A stretch of DNA of 64,000 bases, taken from positions 202,868,538-202,932,537 of the forward strand of contig NC_057801.1 in assembly GCF_018294505.1 (NCBI RefSeq), in the 5' to 3' direction. Shown piece by piece: positions 13,061-23,029 of this stretch (the first letter of the stretch is position 1; each line of letters opens with the position of its first letter). Below the pieces are notes generated by a model. The model searched no databases, had not been told where the DNA came from, and saw only the letters and a program-made list of their open reading frames with translations. The stretch is from Triticum aestivum (Eukaryota; Streptophyta; Magnoliopsida; Poales; Poaceae). A program made the translations under genes and the position numbers.

Positions 13061-14629
13061 GTTACCGAAAAAGGCTTTCGTCCCGCTTTATATATAAAGC
13101 AAAGATCATCAACAACCCGATACAACGCACGCCATCGGAACACACGCACACACCCAAGGCAGGATACATAGGCGCTGAACGCAGCAACACCACTACATGA
13201 GCAACCGGGGGCCTCAACCGTGAACACGTCACCAGGAAGAGAAGAAGCTACATACGACGAACCGTGGGCTCCAAGGTGGTGCCTATAGAAAGATTACGAC
13301 ACCGAAGCGCCGCCACCGCCCAACCCAAGGATCAGAGTTTCCCTGGAGCAACACGACGGGCAGTGAGAGCCGCGACGACGCCTTCAAGAAGGGAACGAGC
13401 TTCGCCGCCGCCGGTCCGTCCGAAGAAAGAACAGGTTTTCACCCCGGCCAATATTCACCGCCACCGAACATCAGACCCTGGCTACCACGCCGCCCACACG
13501 GCCATGGCCACCAGGCAGCACCATGCCACGGGCTTTGCCCAGGAGCACCACGACACCACCACCAGGGCCGCCGCCCCGGCATCCAGGACCTTGATGCCAC
13601 CTCACCCGCCACCCGCCGCTGCCCCAACCAAAGAGATGAGTGGAAAGGAACCGCCTTTCGCACCCCTGAGTTGTCCCCAGCGTCGAGACCCAATAGGCCG
13701 ACCAAAACTGGCCACCATCGACCCGTCCTGCTGCCGGGCGCGAGACGAACTCGGTCCTGCTGCCGGGCGCGAGATGAGCATTGTCCTGCTGCCGGGTGCG
13801 AGACGAGCTCGGTCCTGCTGCCGGGCGCGAGACGAGCTCGGTCCTGCTGCCGGGCGCGAGACGAGCGATCGGTCGTAGCTGGGAGAGGGCCAACCCTCCG
13901 ATGAAGGCCGCGCCCGAACGACGGGGAGATGAATCGAAGGTCGACAAGGGCGCTCACCGACAGGCAGACGCTGAAGAAGTCCAGCCGCCGCCGTGAAACG
14001 ACCCAGACCACCGCGGTGGACCACCACCACGCCGTGGCAGCCCACATCCACGTCGGGACCCGAGGGGCAGCCCCGAGCCAGCGCCACCACCCTCACCGCC
14101 AACGGCCGCCGGACGCAAGGACGGCCGAAGCCCACACCACCGTCGGCGCCACCACCAGCACGAACCACCACCACCACCACTGCACAGCCAAACCCCAACA
14201 GTCGACCGCCACGGCAGGGGGCAGCCGCCGCAGCCCATGCCGCCCGCGGCCCATACCTCGCGAGGGCTAGATCCGCGCGCCCCACCGGCCGAAGACGACG
14301 CAGCCGGCCACCACGAGTACTCTGCCACCAGGACGCCTGACGCAAGGCCGAAGGCCGCCACCACCCTCCGGCGCCGGCGAGCCGCCGCGCTGCTCCGCCC
14401 GTCGGCCAGCGATGCACCCCCACCCGCCGCCAAGATCCGCGCCAAGGAAGCCGAGCGAGGGGACGAGAGGATCCCCGCCGCCGGCGGCGACCGGGCTTCG
14501 CCAGGCCGCGCCCTTGGGTGGCGGCGAGTGAGGAGGGAGAGGTGGAGGGAGGGCTGGGGCGGCGGCGACTTAGGGTTCCCCCTCGGTCGCGCGCGGGGCG
14601 ACGCGAGGGGGAGGGGAGGGAGCCTTTCC
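13061..14629 (-). mobile_element. GC-rich non-autonomous retroposon (LINE-like), 1569 bp, TSD TTACTTACTC
   Basis: Inserted into copy 1 of the segmental duplication: copy 2 lacks it, and TTACTTACTC flanks it on both sides (13051-13060 and 14630-14639). In minus orientation it starts with a GC-rich leader-like part and ends with a TATATATAAAGC stem and GCCTTTTTCGG, a 3' end I associate with Triticeae LINE-derived elements. No reverse transcriptase motif is present. The large open frames on both strands (for example 13602-14423 minus) reflect GC richness, and I recognise no domain in them. The boundaries and duplication are seen directly; the LINE assignment is inferred. Confidence 0.65.
13726..13871. 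repeat. 29-bp tandem repeat, five units
   Basis: Units start at 13726, 13755, 13784, 13813 and 13842, each beginning TCCTGCTGCCGGG. The unit length is not a multiple of three, so every frame is read in turn, which explains the repetitive open frames on both strands. It lies inside the GC-rich retroposon. Confidence 0.9.
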
Positions 14630-14953
14630 TTACTTACTCATTTGATCTTAAAAAGACTAAACCACAAAAGACCTATAGCTACAACAAGCAAGATGAAACT
14701 GACAACATACCCTCACCATAAACACAGAGAAAAATCTTGGAGTTTCAAATATAGATTCCTGTGGCATCTAGCCATGCACACGAATTCGTAGGTTCGGCGA
14801 AACAATGAAAAGGTGGCATGAAATGCAGAAGCAACATAGTCTCCATTACAAAAAGGACAACACTTTGCTTTAGAAAAAGAACTAAGCTAAACATGTTCTG
14901 ACTAGACACAAACTAGCATAACCTACTGAACTCCGACTATACTCGGAGGACAT

Positions 14954-15270
14954 TCACGACATCTCCAGCTCCGTGCTGACGGTTGTCTTGAACGTGACAT
15001 ATACATTGGTTCCTGCCTTGAGGCATGTGCTTGCAGCGAACTCTTTCCATCACATTTGGAAAAAGATGCGATCGTCCTTGGGTTCCACGGCTTCCTCTGC
15101 CCCCTTGGGTTCGCCGTAATCAATGTAAACGATCTGAGCCTTGGGCTCTGGACCACCCAGTTGAACTGGACCAAGCCCCCCCTCTCCGAAATTGTAGTCT
15201 CCGAACAGCATGTGTACACCCCCCTTGTTGCGTCAAAGCACAGGTTGGTGTTGGTTGCGTCATTGAACGC
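14954..15270 (-). pseudogene. B3 DNA-binding-domain protein relic (copy 1)
   Basis: On the minus strand the stretch from about 15075 down to a TGA at 14954 reads RIFF, a stop, then WKEFAASTCLKAGTNVYVTF. This fits the end of a plant B3 domain (R-x-F-F ... W-x-x-F ... L-x-x-G ... V-x-F). Further upstream (15100-15210) a frame matching copy 2 (PKAHIVYIDYGEP there) is recognisable but has lost bases. B3 proteins are nuclear transcription factors. Here a stop falls before the conserved Trp and the upstream exon is scrambled, so it is a relic. The assignment rests on motif spacing read by eye. Confidence 0.45.
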
Positions 15271-15289
15271 GACCGTTGCGTTCCATGGT

Positions 15290-17033
15290 ATAGTCTGTGT
15301 CACACAAAAACAAAACCAAAATGCAGAAAAAACAAAAAACAGTGACGGTGTAATGACTAAAAGGGGGGGGGGGGATAGAAGAAAAAAAAGGATTTTTAAA
15401 ATGCTGAGAGATGACCACTGAAGTCTTTCCGATGAGTGAATGATGAGACTGGACAATGAATGAAAAAAATGAGAAACTGATTGACCGATGAATGACTGAT
15501 GGATGCAGAGAAGATAGCAATAGGGAAAATGCGGGGGTTACCTCTTCATTTAGAAAGAGAAAAGTGAGTGAATGAAAGTACAACACAATGAATATGACTG
15601 TATAAAGAACACTGAATATGACTAAAAGAAAACACTGAACTGAACTGAAGAAATCTGAATGAGTGAAACTAATGAGTAATGAAGAAAGAACACATAATTA
15701 TGACTGAAGAAATAAATTTGAGAGATAATACAAATAAAAGCTGAACAAAAATCAAACTGAATAATGCAAAAAGTAACTGAATATAACTGAATACAAACAA
15801 GGCCTGAAAAAAATGTCAGGACTAAGATAACTGAACATACTGTATAAACTGAATATAATCAACAACAGAAAAAAAAGACTGAAAACCTCATCTGATTTGC
15901 AAAAGGTGAAAGAAAAACAGAACGATAAATGACTGAAAAGAATGGATTGGAAGATACATTCACTTGATGGTAAACTGAACGTCAATAGAGGTGATAGGCT
16001 GAATACATAAGGGGTTTCCATAATCATGAATCGGTAGGGAGGTGTAGAAATTGGACTCTCCGGTGCCTTACCAAAACACAACACATCACAGCCTTATAAA
16101 AGAGAAAGACTAAGGACATAGACTAACCAAAGAAGAAAGAAGAAGACCGAGGGGCTGAATATGAACTGAAGAATGACATACAAGATAAAAATGAAGAATG
16201 AAAGAATGAGCTAAATGACGAGTACCGATTAAAGAGAATAAATGATGAAAATGAACTATAAAATAAATCCACCAATAGAAGGACTGAAAAAAGAAAATGT
16301 AGCTCACTGACTATCTCTGCACGATTAATGAATACTCAAGAAAAAAAGGACTGAAGAATGAAGGAAAAACTTAAACACGCAAAACTTAGGGAGCCAAGAA
16401 GACTTCAGAAAAAGAAACTAAGAGAATGCCTGGTGCGCACAGTTCTGCCGTTGAAAATCAATATGAGTGAAATGATGCAACCATAGTCACCGAACAAAAC
16501 ACTTAAACGATAAACTGTTGGAACTAGCCAGCATGCAAATACAGAGATTTAAGATCGAATGCAAAGGAGTACTGATCAGAAACAAGCTTGTGTTTACAAA
16601 ATCGAACTAAAACAACATTTCCACGACCAATCACTCCTCCAAATCACCTTAACCACTCTCTCGCTACTTTGCACAAACTAGTCACCATGGAGTATCCACA
16701 CTGTATCTATGTACTGGTCAACCATTTTGAAACCTGATCGATTGAATATCTAGAGTCATCTGTACCCAAAATGGCAGCCTAGAGCTAGCAGGGCAGCAGC
16801 AACCATTCGCCAAGCAAAATTGACGTAGGCAATTGGGACTGAAGAACACCAGCAGCATCGCCCTGCAAATATCATTTTGCTTCTGAATGCCCCCATACGC
16901 TCGTTACCTAGTTTCTGCTGCTAACGGCACTGATGAAAACACCCCAAATTTCGACGTGCAATACTGAACAAATGAACCGCTAGAACCAACAAAAGACACG
17001 TGATCAGCGCACAAAAACGACACTCCCACTCAT
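15290..17033. other. AT-rich, ACTGAA-rich degenerate sequence
   Basis: Purine-rich low-complexity DNA in which ACTGAA/CTGAAT words recur densely (most obvious at 15400-16350), with an 11-base G run near 15362. No coding signal is visible. Its counterpart in copy 2 is 22740-24328. The two are near-identical over long stretches, so it is useful for dating the duplication. Confidence 0.7.
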
Positions 17034-18392
17034 TTTAAACTGCTGTATTAAATTGTACAGTAACAAAATTTTGTACAGATTAATCTTTTTGCATATTCCC
17101 ATAAATAAACGATATTTCCAGTTTTACTTTGAGGCTTTCAACTGCAACATTTGTTGAACACATTTTCCTAATTCAAGAACTTCTCCCTGTCCAGAGTTGT
17201 ACTGATGTTATCACACTACCACCGCCCCCAAAACAAAACAAAGCACCAGGTGATGATCCATGAGATTGAGAACCATCGATTTGCATGACCAAAACACCAC
17301 AGGCTTCTCAATGTCAAACCGTATTGACCGCGACACCCACCCTGGTGCCAATCGTGCTCACCACGATAGTAGTACCATAGGACTTTTATTCCGCGCCACG
17401 ATAGTAGTACCATAGGTGTCCAATTCCATGCCATGCAATCATCAGTGCCCCTAGGTAGCTAGTACCACGACTTGGCTTTGTAAAGTTTTTTATGCTCCAA
17501 AATATCTTCTCCTGCAATGCTTTATCAGTTCGCTACTTTTTCCTGTCCAACTTGAAGCATCATGAATGGTCTAATAGAAAGTTCAGTTGTGCCATTTAGT
17601 AGATTTGATTCGGCTGAGATAAGATGCTCAGAGTTCACATCGATCAGAACAAGAATGACATTTTCTTCAAAAGTTCATAGCAGTATCCTGTAACTCCTGC
17701 ATGTAAAAGCATGTCAACTTGGAACCGTTGTTCTTCAGATTAACCGAGTAATGTTATGGACGAACATGTCGATCTGGAGGCAATAATTTCACCATCTTTT
17801 TTCTCTGTGATCACCAGCCCTAATACCTGCCTGCCTGAACGCTTTTTCGCGCTTTTGGAGACATTCCAATCGCATTCTCTTCGGTAAATCAGGGAATTTG
17901 TGCGCGCTTATCCTCACCATCAAGGGAAGAATAGAAGGCGGGTGTTAAGTGTTAACATTGAGTGCCGGGTGCTTCTGAACTTGTTGAAAGCAGGATAAGT
18001 AGGCAAGAGAAGAATCAGAATAGTCTGACATTGGAGGAACAAATGCCTGAGACTCTGCTTTGTAAAGTTTTCTATGCTCCAAAATATCTTCTCGTGCAAT
18101 GCTTTATCAGTTTGCTATTTTGCTTTATCAGTTTGCTATTTTTCCTGTCTTTTTGACATGAAGGCACATGAGGTGATGGTTCTGCTCCCAGAACCAATTC
18201 CTTGCTTAAACTTGAAGCATCATGAATGGTCTGATAGAAAGTTGTTGGAGGAACCATCAAGGGAAGAACCAGAATAGTCTGATGTTGGAGGAACAAGTGC
18301 CTGCACTAGCTCACAAAAGAGAGATTCCATGTGTTTTGCAGTCACACAAACTGTCTATATATATGACCCTCTTCTCACATGGGCTTCAACTG
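17034..18392. other. Receptor-kinase-flanking sequence with direct repeats, no gene
   Basis: There is no supportable gene. A block at about 17475-17585 (TTTGTAAAGTTTT, then ATGCTCCAAAATATCTTCTC, then AAGCATCATGAATGGTCT) recurs at 18058-18243 with an internal expansion: TGCTTTATCAGTTTGCTATTT occurs twice at 18100-18141. Sequence near 17985-18045 also recurs near 18255-18300 (GAATAGTCTGA, TTGGAGGAACAA). A 21-bp phrase, CCACGATAGTAGTACCATAGG, occurs twice at 17360-17416. These read as local duplications. Confidence 0.6.
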
Positions 18393-18467
18393 CAGTCACC
18401 ATTCCCAACTCACACCACAGTCACCATTCCCAACTCGTACCACAGCCACCATACCCAACTCGTCTGC
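18393..18467 (+). repeat. 25-bp tandem repeat, three units
   Basis: Units at 18393, 18418 and 18443 share CAGTCACCATTCCCAACTCG with small changes. The last two units extend into the left arm of the receptor-kinase inverted duplication, and two units are present in the right arm (about 19460-19496 on the minus strand). Confidence 0.85.
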
Positions 18468-18934
18468 CTGTGTCACTTGGAGCTCTCATCCGAGGGTTCC
18501 GCTTTGTTCACAGCACACGAAAATGTCCAAAACAATCTTCTTGTTCCTCCGGATCGAGATCACCGTCGGGATACCTCTGGACTTCAACAACCTGAACTCC
18601 GGTGTGCTGAACCTGTCCTGCAACAACCTCACGGGCGAGGTGCCACTGTCGCTGCAAATTGCAGCGTACGAACGCAGCTTCCTTGCCAACAGTGGCCTTT
18701 GTGCCAAACAGGGCACGAAGATAAATCTTCTGACATGTGGGCATGGCAACAGCATGCATGGCGACAGTGTCCATGATCACAAGCCCTCGACAAGCCTGAT
18801 AGTCTTCTTGTTCATTGTCTGCAGCACCGTTGGCATCATTGTCGGCGTTGTTTGGCCATCAAGAACAATAGTGGTGGCTGTCAAGAAGATAGAGAGCCCT
18901 GGCGAAAGAAGGACGGAGGCGGAGCTTGACAAAC
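18424..18934 (+). repeat. Receptor-kinase hairpin, left arm
   Basis: This 511 bp arm pairs with 18991-19496 on the opposite strand. Pairing runs from CCATTCCCAACTCG at the outer end to GGAGCTTGACAAAC at the inner end. Mismatches are scattered, with short indels near 18563 and 18627; most of the length matches. A 56 nt loop (18935-18990) separates the arms. Confidence 0.92.
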
Positions 18935-18990
18935 ATGGACGATGTTTCTGTGCCGTATGCCGCTCAGCACCGTGGCCTCCGGCACGAACT
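18528..18990 (+). pseudogene. LRR receptor-like kinase fragment (last LRR, TM segment, kinase start)
   Basis: The plus-strand frame reads LNLSCNNLTGEVPLSLQ (final leucine-rich repeat) and then SFLANSGLCA, the cap motif after the LRRs in subfamily XI receptor kinases (RLK5/HSL-like). A Ser-rich linker, a hydrophobic membrane segment (SLIVFLFIVCSTVGIIVGVV) and VAVKKIE follow, the last being the subdomain II lysine region. The juxtamembrane and glycine-loop parts between membrane segment and VAVKK are almost missing. In an intact gene this would be a plasma-membrane peptide receptor. The same sequence returns inverted at 18991-19496, so the gene is broken here. Confidence 0.7.
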
Positions 18991-19496
18991 GTTTGTCGAG
19001 CTCCGTCCCCGTCCTTGTTTCGCCAGGACTCTCTATCTTCTTGACAGCCATCACCATTGTTCTTGACGGCTAGACAACACCGACGATGATGCCGACAGTG
19101 CTGCAGACAATGAACAAGAAGACTATCAGGCTTGTCGAGGGCTTGTGATCATGGACACTGTCGCCATGCACGCTGTTGCCATGCCCACATGTCAGAAGAT
19201 TTATCTTCGTGCCCTGTTTGGCACAAAGGCCACTGTTGGCAAGGAAGCTGCGTTCGTACGCTGCAATTTGCAGCGACGGTGGCACCTCGCCCCTGAGGTG
19301 TTGCAGGACAGGTTCTGCACACCGGAGTTCAGGTTGTTAAAGTCCAGAGGTATTCTGCTGGTGAGCTCGATCCGGAGGAACAAGATTGTTTTGGACATTT
19401 TTGTGTGCTGTGAACAAAGCGAAACCCTCGGACGAGAGCTCCGAGTGACACAGGCAAACGAGTTGGGTATGGTGACTGCAGTACGAGTTGGGAATG
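18991..19496 (-). repeat. Receptor-kinase hairpin, right arm (inverted copy of LRR-TM-kinase fragment)
   Basis: The reverse complement of the left arm. The minus-strand frame at 19070-19285 reads the same LRR end, SFLANSGLCA cap and membrane segment. A transcript crossing 18424-19496 from either side would fold into a ~500 bp imperfect duplex. Confidence 0.92.
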
Positions 19497-19650
19497 GTCT
19501 GCGTATCTGTGACTCGGCTGTCTACTTGCCGGACATCATATCAGTGTTCGAGCTTGGCGAGATCTGCACCAGGGAAGACCCTCGGGCCAGGCCTGACATC
19601 AACATGGTCCTATTCAAACTTACACTGCTCTTCAGGACATCCGCCGAGGC
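19497..19650 (+). pseudogene. Receptor kinase C-lobe fragment (subdomain XI)
   Basis: Directly outside the hairpin, the plus-strand frame reads LPDIISVFELGEICTREDPRARPDINMVL. The C-T-x-E-D-P-x-x-R-P signature is kinase subdomain XI of LRR receptor kinases. Subdomains III to X, including the catalytic HRD and DFG loops, are absent between this and the fragment at 18528, where the inverted duplication sits. The orientation agrees with the LRR fragment, so both probably come from one gene whose middle was replaced. Confidence 0.65.
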
Positions 19651-19737
19651 GGGGGCACTTAATCGTACGGTGGTGCATGGTTCCTTTGGTTTATATAATA
19701 GTTGTCTACATAATATAATTTTATATCAATTCGTGTT

Positions 19738-19935
19738 GAAGTAATAAAAGATTGGCCAGCAGAGGTATAGATTCTCTGATTATTGCATCATTCATCAAGG
19801 CAGACAGTTCTTGCCAGTGAGAGAAAAGGTTTGTTGTGAGTGTGGTTGTGCTTGACTTTGTACTGATATTATCTTTAGCTTAGATGTCTTTGTACGTTGA
19901 TATACTCCTATAACACTTAGAAAGCGGCCACGCCC
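19738..19935 (-). repeat. Outer inverted repeat, right copy
   Basis: Reverse complement of 12702-12892, sharing TCTCTGATTATTGCATCATTC (first 20 bases counted) and the terminal GGCCACGCCCC. It contains two small insertions relative to the left copy, near 19880 and 19905. It lies just downstream of the kinase C-lobe fragment. Confidence 0.75.
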
Positions 19936-20313
19936 CGTGCACTAGTTGCCTTTTCCTCCAAGGCCAAGATATAAAATTTGTATGAGAGAAATAAATTGTT
20001 AAGCACCAGCATCAATTGTTTTCTCTAACAAAATAAAGTGAAATGAGTAAAAATATGACAAACAATTCGTAGACTATTTATTATGTCTCCTGTTCATTGG
20101 ACATTATACAATCAGATTTTATGACCGTACACACCTAAAAAAATGGGACTGTCTATATTCGACTGATTTTCATTTCAGTGTAGGTCGAATTTTTGTCCAA
20201 TGAAGTGTTGACATGTGTCCTGATTCGTTTTCAGTCTTGTGCAACAAACAAATCTGACTGATTTCAACTCCCTCCAGGTCTTATTTCACTTTTTGGACCA
20301 CTCCACCGCAGCC

Positions 20314-20454
20314 NNNNNNNNNNNNNNNNNNNNNNNNNNNNNNNNNNNNNNNNNNNNNNNNNNNNNNNNNNNNNNNNNNNNNNNNNNNNNNNNNNNNNNN
20401 NNNNNNNNNNNNNNNNNNNNNNNNNNNNNNNNNNNNNNNNNNNNNNNNNNNNNN
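20314..20454. other. Assembly gap (141 N)
   Basis: Run of N; sequence unknown. Confidence 1.
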
Positions 20455-21129
20455 AAGCAACACAGATCGCCTGGGAAAATTCAGACGGAGAGAAGAAATA
20501 GGAAGAGGAAGAATAGAGTAAAAAAAGTTGGCAGATGAATCAAAATATCCAAAGCATATAGCTGGGGATGGTGTCTCTAACGATGATGGTGCAAAAAAGG
20601 GGAGGTTCTTGTGCTGCCGGTGCACCCAGACTCGAAAAGTAATGCAATATTTTTTTAAATTATGAAAATATTGAGTACATATACACAATCATGTCATAGA
20701 ATTTTAGCAAGTTCAACTCACACCTCGAGAAATGAAAAAGACAAATCATGACATTAGCGTAGTTAATTTAAACTAGGCTGTGAACTGGGTCCATTAGCAC
20801 TACCACGGCTGCATTTTTTATTTTTGTTCCTCTTGCTGTGGATTGAATTTACATCTGAAATTTTCTTACATGTTAGATGTTTGCTTTTTCTACATACTCA
20901 GTTATTTTCGGAAATTTTGAGAACTCGTAGTACAAGCTTTTGATGTTCGGTGCCCGGTGGCACAAAAACATGTTAGATGTTTGCTATTTGTTATTTTTGT
21001 TTCTCTTGCTGTGAGTTGAATTTACAACTGAAATAATCAATTATTTTCGTCATTTTTGAGAACTCGTAACACAAGCTTTTGATGTTCGGTGCACCGCTAG
21101 CACAAAAACTCAAGTGCATAGGATGCGCT

Positions 21130-21159
21130 CCCCCCCCCCCTCTCTCTCTCTCTCTCTCT
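21130..21159. repeat. C11 followed by (TC)n microsatellite
   Basis: Eleven C residues then about nine TC units. A simple repeat likely to vary in length. Confidence 0.95.
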
Positions 21160-22139
21160 GATAACAAAGGAAATATGCATGATGCTGGATGAACATTTTT
21201 CGATAGCTTCGTATTTGTTGGGGGCAGCTGCATTATCATTTTGTGTTGTGATGAAAGCTGTATGAACAAATGTGCAAGAAAAAGAAAAAGGTGATGTGAC
21301 GAGCATGCAAACACCTTGGGGTGTGTGGAAAGATGGCACTGTCACTAAAATGTGCATGGCTGGTTACCAAAAAAATGTACACAAATGATGTTTTTTTGTG
21401 CACGTACATAACTGATGTTTTTTTAGAGAATAGGCGTTTGCCCGGCTTTAGCGAACTGAAGCCCTTATAGTGTTATACATAACTGATGTTGATGATACAT
21501 TAAGATAACTCGTCAAAAAAAAGACTTGAGAGAAAAATGCCTGACTGAACTAATCAGATAATGAATAAGTAACTTGAAAAATTAAATAGGATTCAGAGAA
21601 CCTGATGTTGTTTCTTCAAGCAGGACATTGTTGCCCCACTCCAAAAAAGCCTGAAAAACAGGATAGCAAAGTTAAAAAAACTCATGTTAAGATATGGCCA
21701 ACTCAGAAAAAAAATGCAACTGTACTGAAATGGAACTCAAAATTAAAATCTATAAAGCGCAGAGACTGAAATCTGAATTGCCCAGACAAAAGATAAGCGC
21801 TGAGGTTACTCATCTGATCTTAAAAAGACTAAACCACAAAAGACTAAACCACAAAAGACCGATAGCTACAACAAGCAAGATGAAACTGACAAAATACCCT
21901 CACCATAAACACAGAAAAATCTTGGAATTTTAAATATAGATTTCTGTGGCATCTAGCCATGCACACGCATTCGTAGGTTTGGCGAAACAAAGAAAAGGTA
22001 GCATGAAATGCAGAAGCAACGTAGTCTCCATTACAAAAAGGACAACACTTCGCTTTAGAAAAAGAGCTAAACTAAACAAGTTATGACTAGACACAAACTA
22101 GCATAACCTACTGAACTCCAACTATACTTAGAGGACATT

Positions 22140-22700
22140 CACGACGACAATCATCTCCAGCTCCCTGCTGACGGCTGTCTTGAACGTGACTTGAGGCCTG
22201 TGCTTGCAGTGAACTATTTTCATCCCATTTTAAAAAAGATGCGGCCGTCCTTGGAGGTGCCATACTTGCTTCGATGATATCCCTTTTGCAAAACGAAGTC
22301 CCGCCTGTCCGTGCTCTGGGATGTCTTGTTCAATGAAAAAAGACATGTGTCAGGCACACACAGTTTTTTGGTTAGGCACAGAGAGAGAGAGAGAAAGAAA
22401 AGAAGAGGTGAACAGAAAAAAAAAGAACTGAATAGAAGAACTGCACATACCCTGAGCTGTCTTTTGATGTTCATCCTACTGAGAGGATGGACAAAAGGGA
22501 ACCCTGAGTACCCAGGGCTGAGCGGTAAAAGGTATAAAAGGTTGAACGTTTCTTCCTCGGTCAGATGAATGCCTCTAGTGTACACCGTGGATTCCTCTGG
22601 CTCCCTGGGTTCGCCATAATCAATGTAGACGATGTGAGCCTTGGGCTCGGGACCATCCAAGTTGAACTGGACCAAGTCCCCCTCTCCGAAATTGTAGTCT
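22140..22700 (-). pseudogene. B3 DNA-binding-domain protein relic (copy 2)
   Basis: The minus strand near 22600-22675 encodes VQFNLDGPEPKAHIVYIDYG and an acidic continuation. A non-coding stretch follows (22330-22560; it contains an AG repeat and could be an old intron). At 22205-22320 comes DFVLQKGYHRSKYGTSKDGR with IFF after it. The conserved Trp codon reads as a stop and later codons are shifted. It is better preserved upstream than copy 1 but worse at the C-terminus. Together the two copies support a B3-domain origin; neither could encode a working factor. Confidence 0.45.
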
Positions 22701-22937
22701 TTGATGAATTTTGCCTAGTTTTCGCCGTATATCTTGGTGGTGGTTGTATAAATAACACTGAATATGACTAAAAGAAACACTGAATTGAACTGAAGAAATC
22801 TGATTGAGTGACACTATGAGTAATGAAGAAAGAACACATAATTGTGACCGGAGAAATAAATCTGAGAGATAATACAAATAAAAGCTGAACAAAAATCAAA
22901 CTGAATAATAGAAGAAGTAACTGAATATAACTGAATA

Positions 22938-23029
22938 CTCCCTCCGTCCCATAATGTAAGAACGTTCTTGGCACTAGTGTGACACTACACTAGTGTCAAA
23001 AACATTCTTATATTATGGGACGGAGGGAG
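22938..23029. mobile_element. Stowaway MITE 1 (92 bp), TSD TA
   Basis: Terminal inverted repeats CTCCCTCCGTCCCATAAT and their complement, flanked by TA at 22936-22937 and 23030-23031. The unoccupied site is present in copy 1 of the segmental duplication near 15795 (CTGAATACAAAC), which confirms the boundaries and shows that it inserted after the duplication. Confidence 0.95.

Larger units (their letters stand above)
12892..17033. repeat. Segmental duplication, copy 1 (contains B3 relic)
   Basis: From AAAAAAGCCTGAAAAACAGG at about 12893 to CACTCAT at 17033, this segment matches 21646-24328 plus 62915-62975 in direct orientation. Copy 1 is interrupted by the GC-rich insert at 13061-14629; copy 2 is interrupted by two MITEs and the large nested TIR element. 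After removing inserts both are about 2.6 kb. The inside is AT-rich, with a B3-domain relic near its left end. Confidence 0.85.
19936..21645. other. Unclassified AT-rich spacer with an N-gap and a local duplication
   Basis: No gene is supportable. It includes a 141-base assembly gap (20314-20454). A segment at about 20818-20970 is repeated at 20992-21115; shared words include TTTTGTT(C/T)CTCTTGCTGTG and AAGCTTTTGATGTTCGGTGC. A C11 run followed by (TC)n lies at 21130-21159. Confidence 0.6.

Noticed and set aside
13264..14791. Large overlapping open frames on both strands (up to 273 codons)
   Set aside because: GC-rich DNA and a 29-bp repeat keep several frames open at once; no domain recognised and they lie wholly within a retroposon.
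15400..16350. ACTGAA-rich stretch as a satellite or CRISPR-like array
   Set aside because: No fixed period or spacer pattern; it is degenerate low-complexity sequence shared with the other segmental copy.
12702..19935. A clean hAT transposon carrying the receptor kinase
   Set aside because: Ends look hAT-like, but flanking octamers do not match and no transposase is present; kept only as an inverted-repeat pair.
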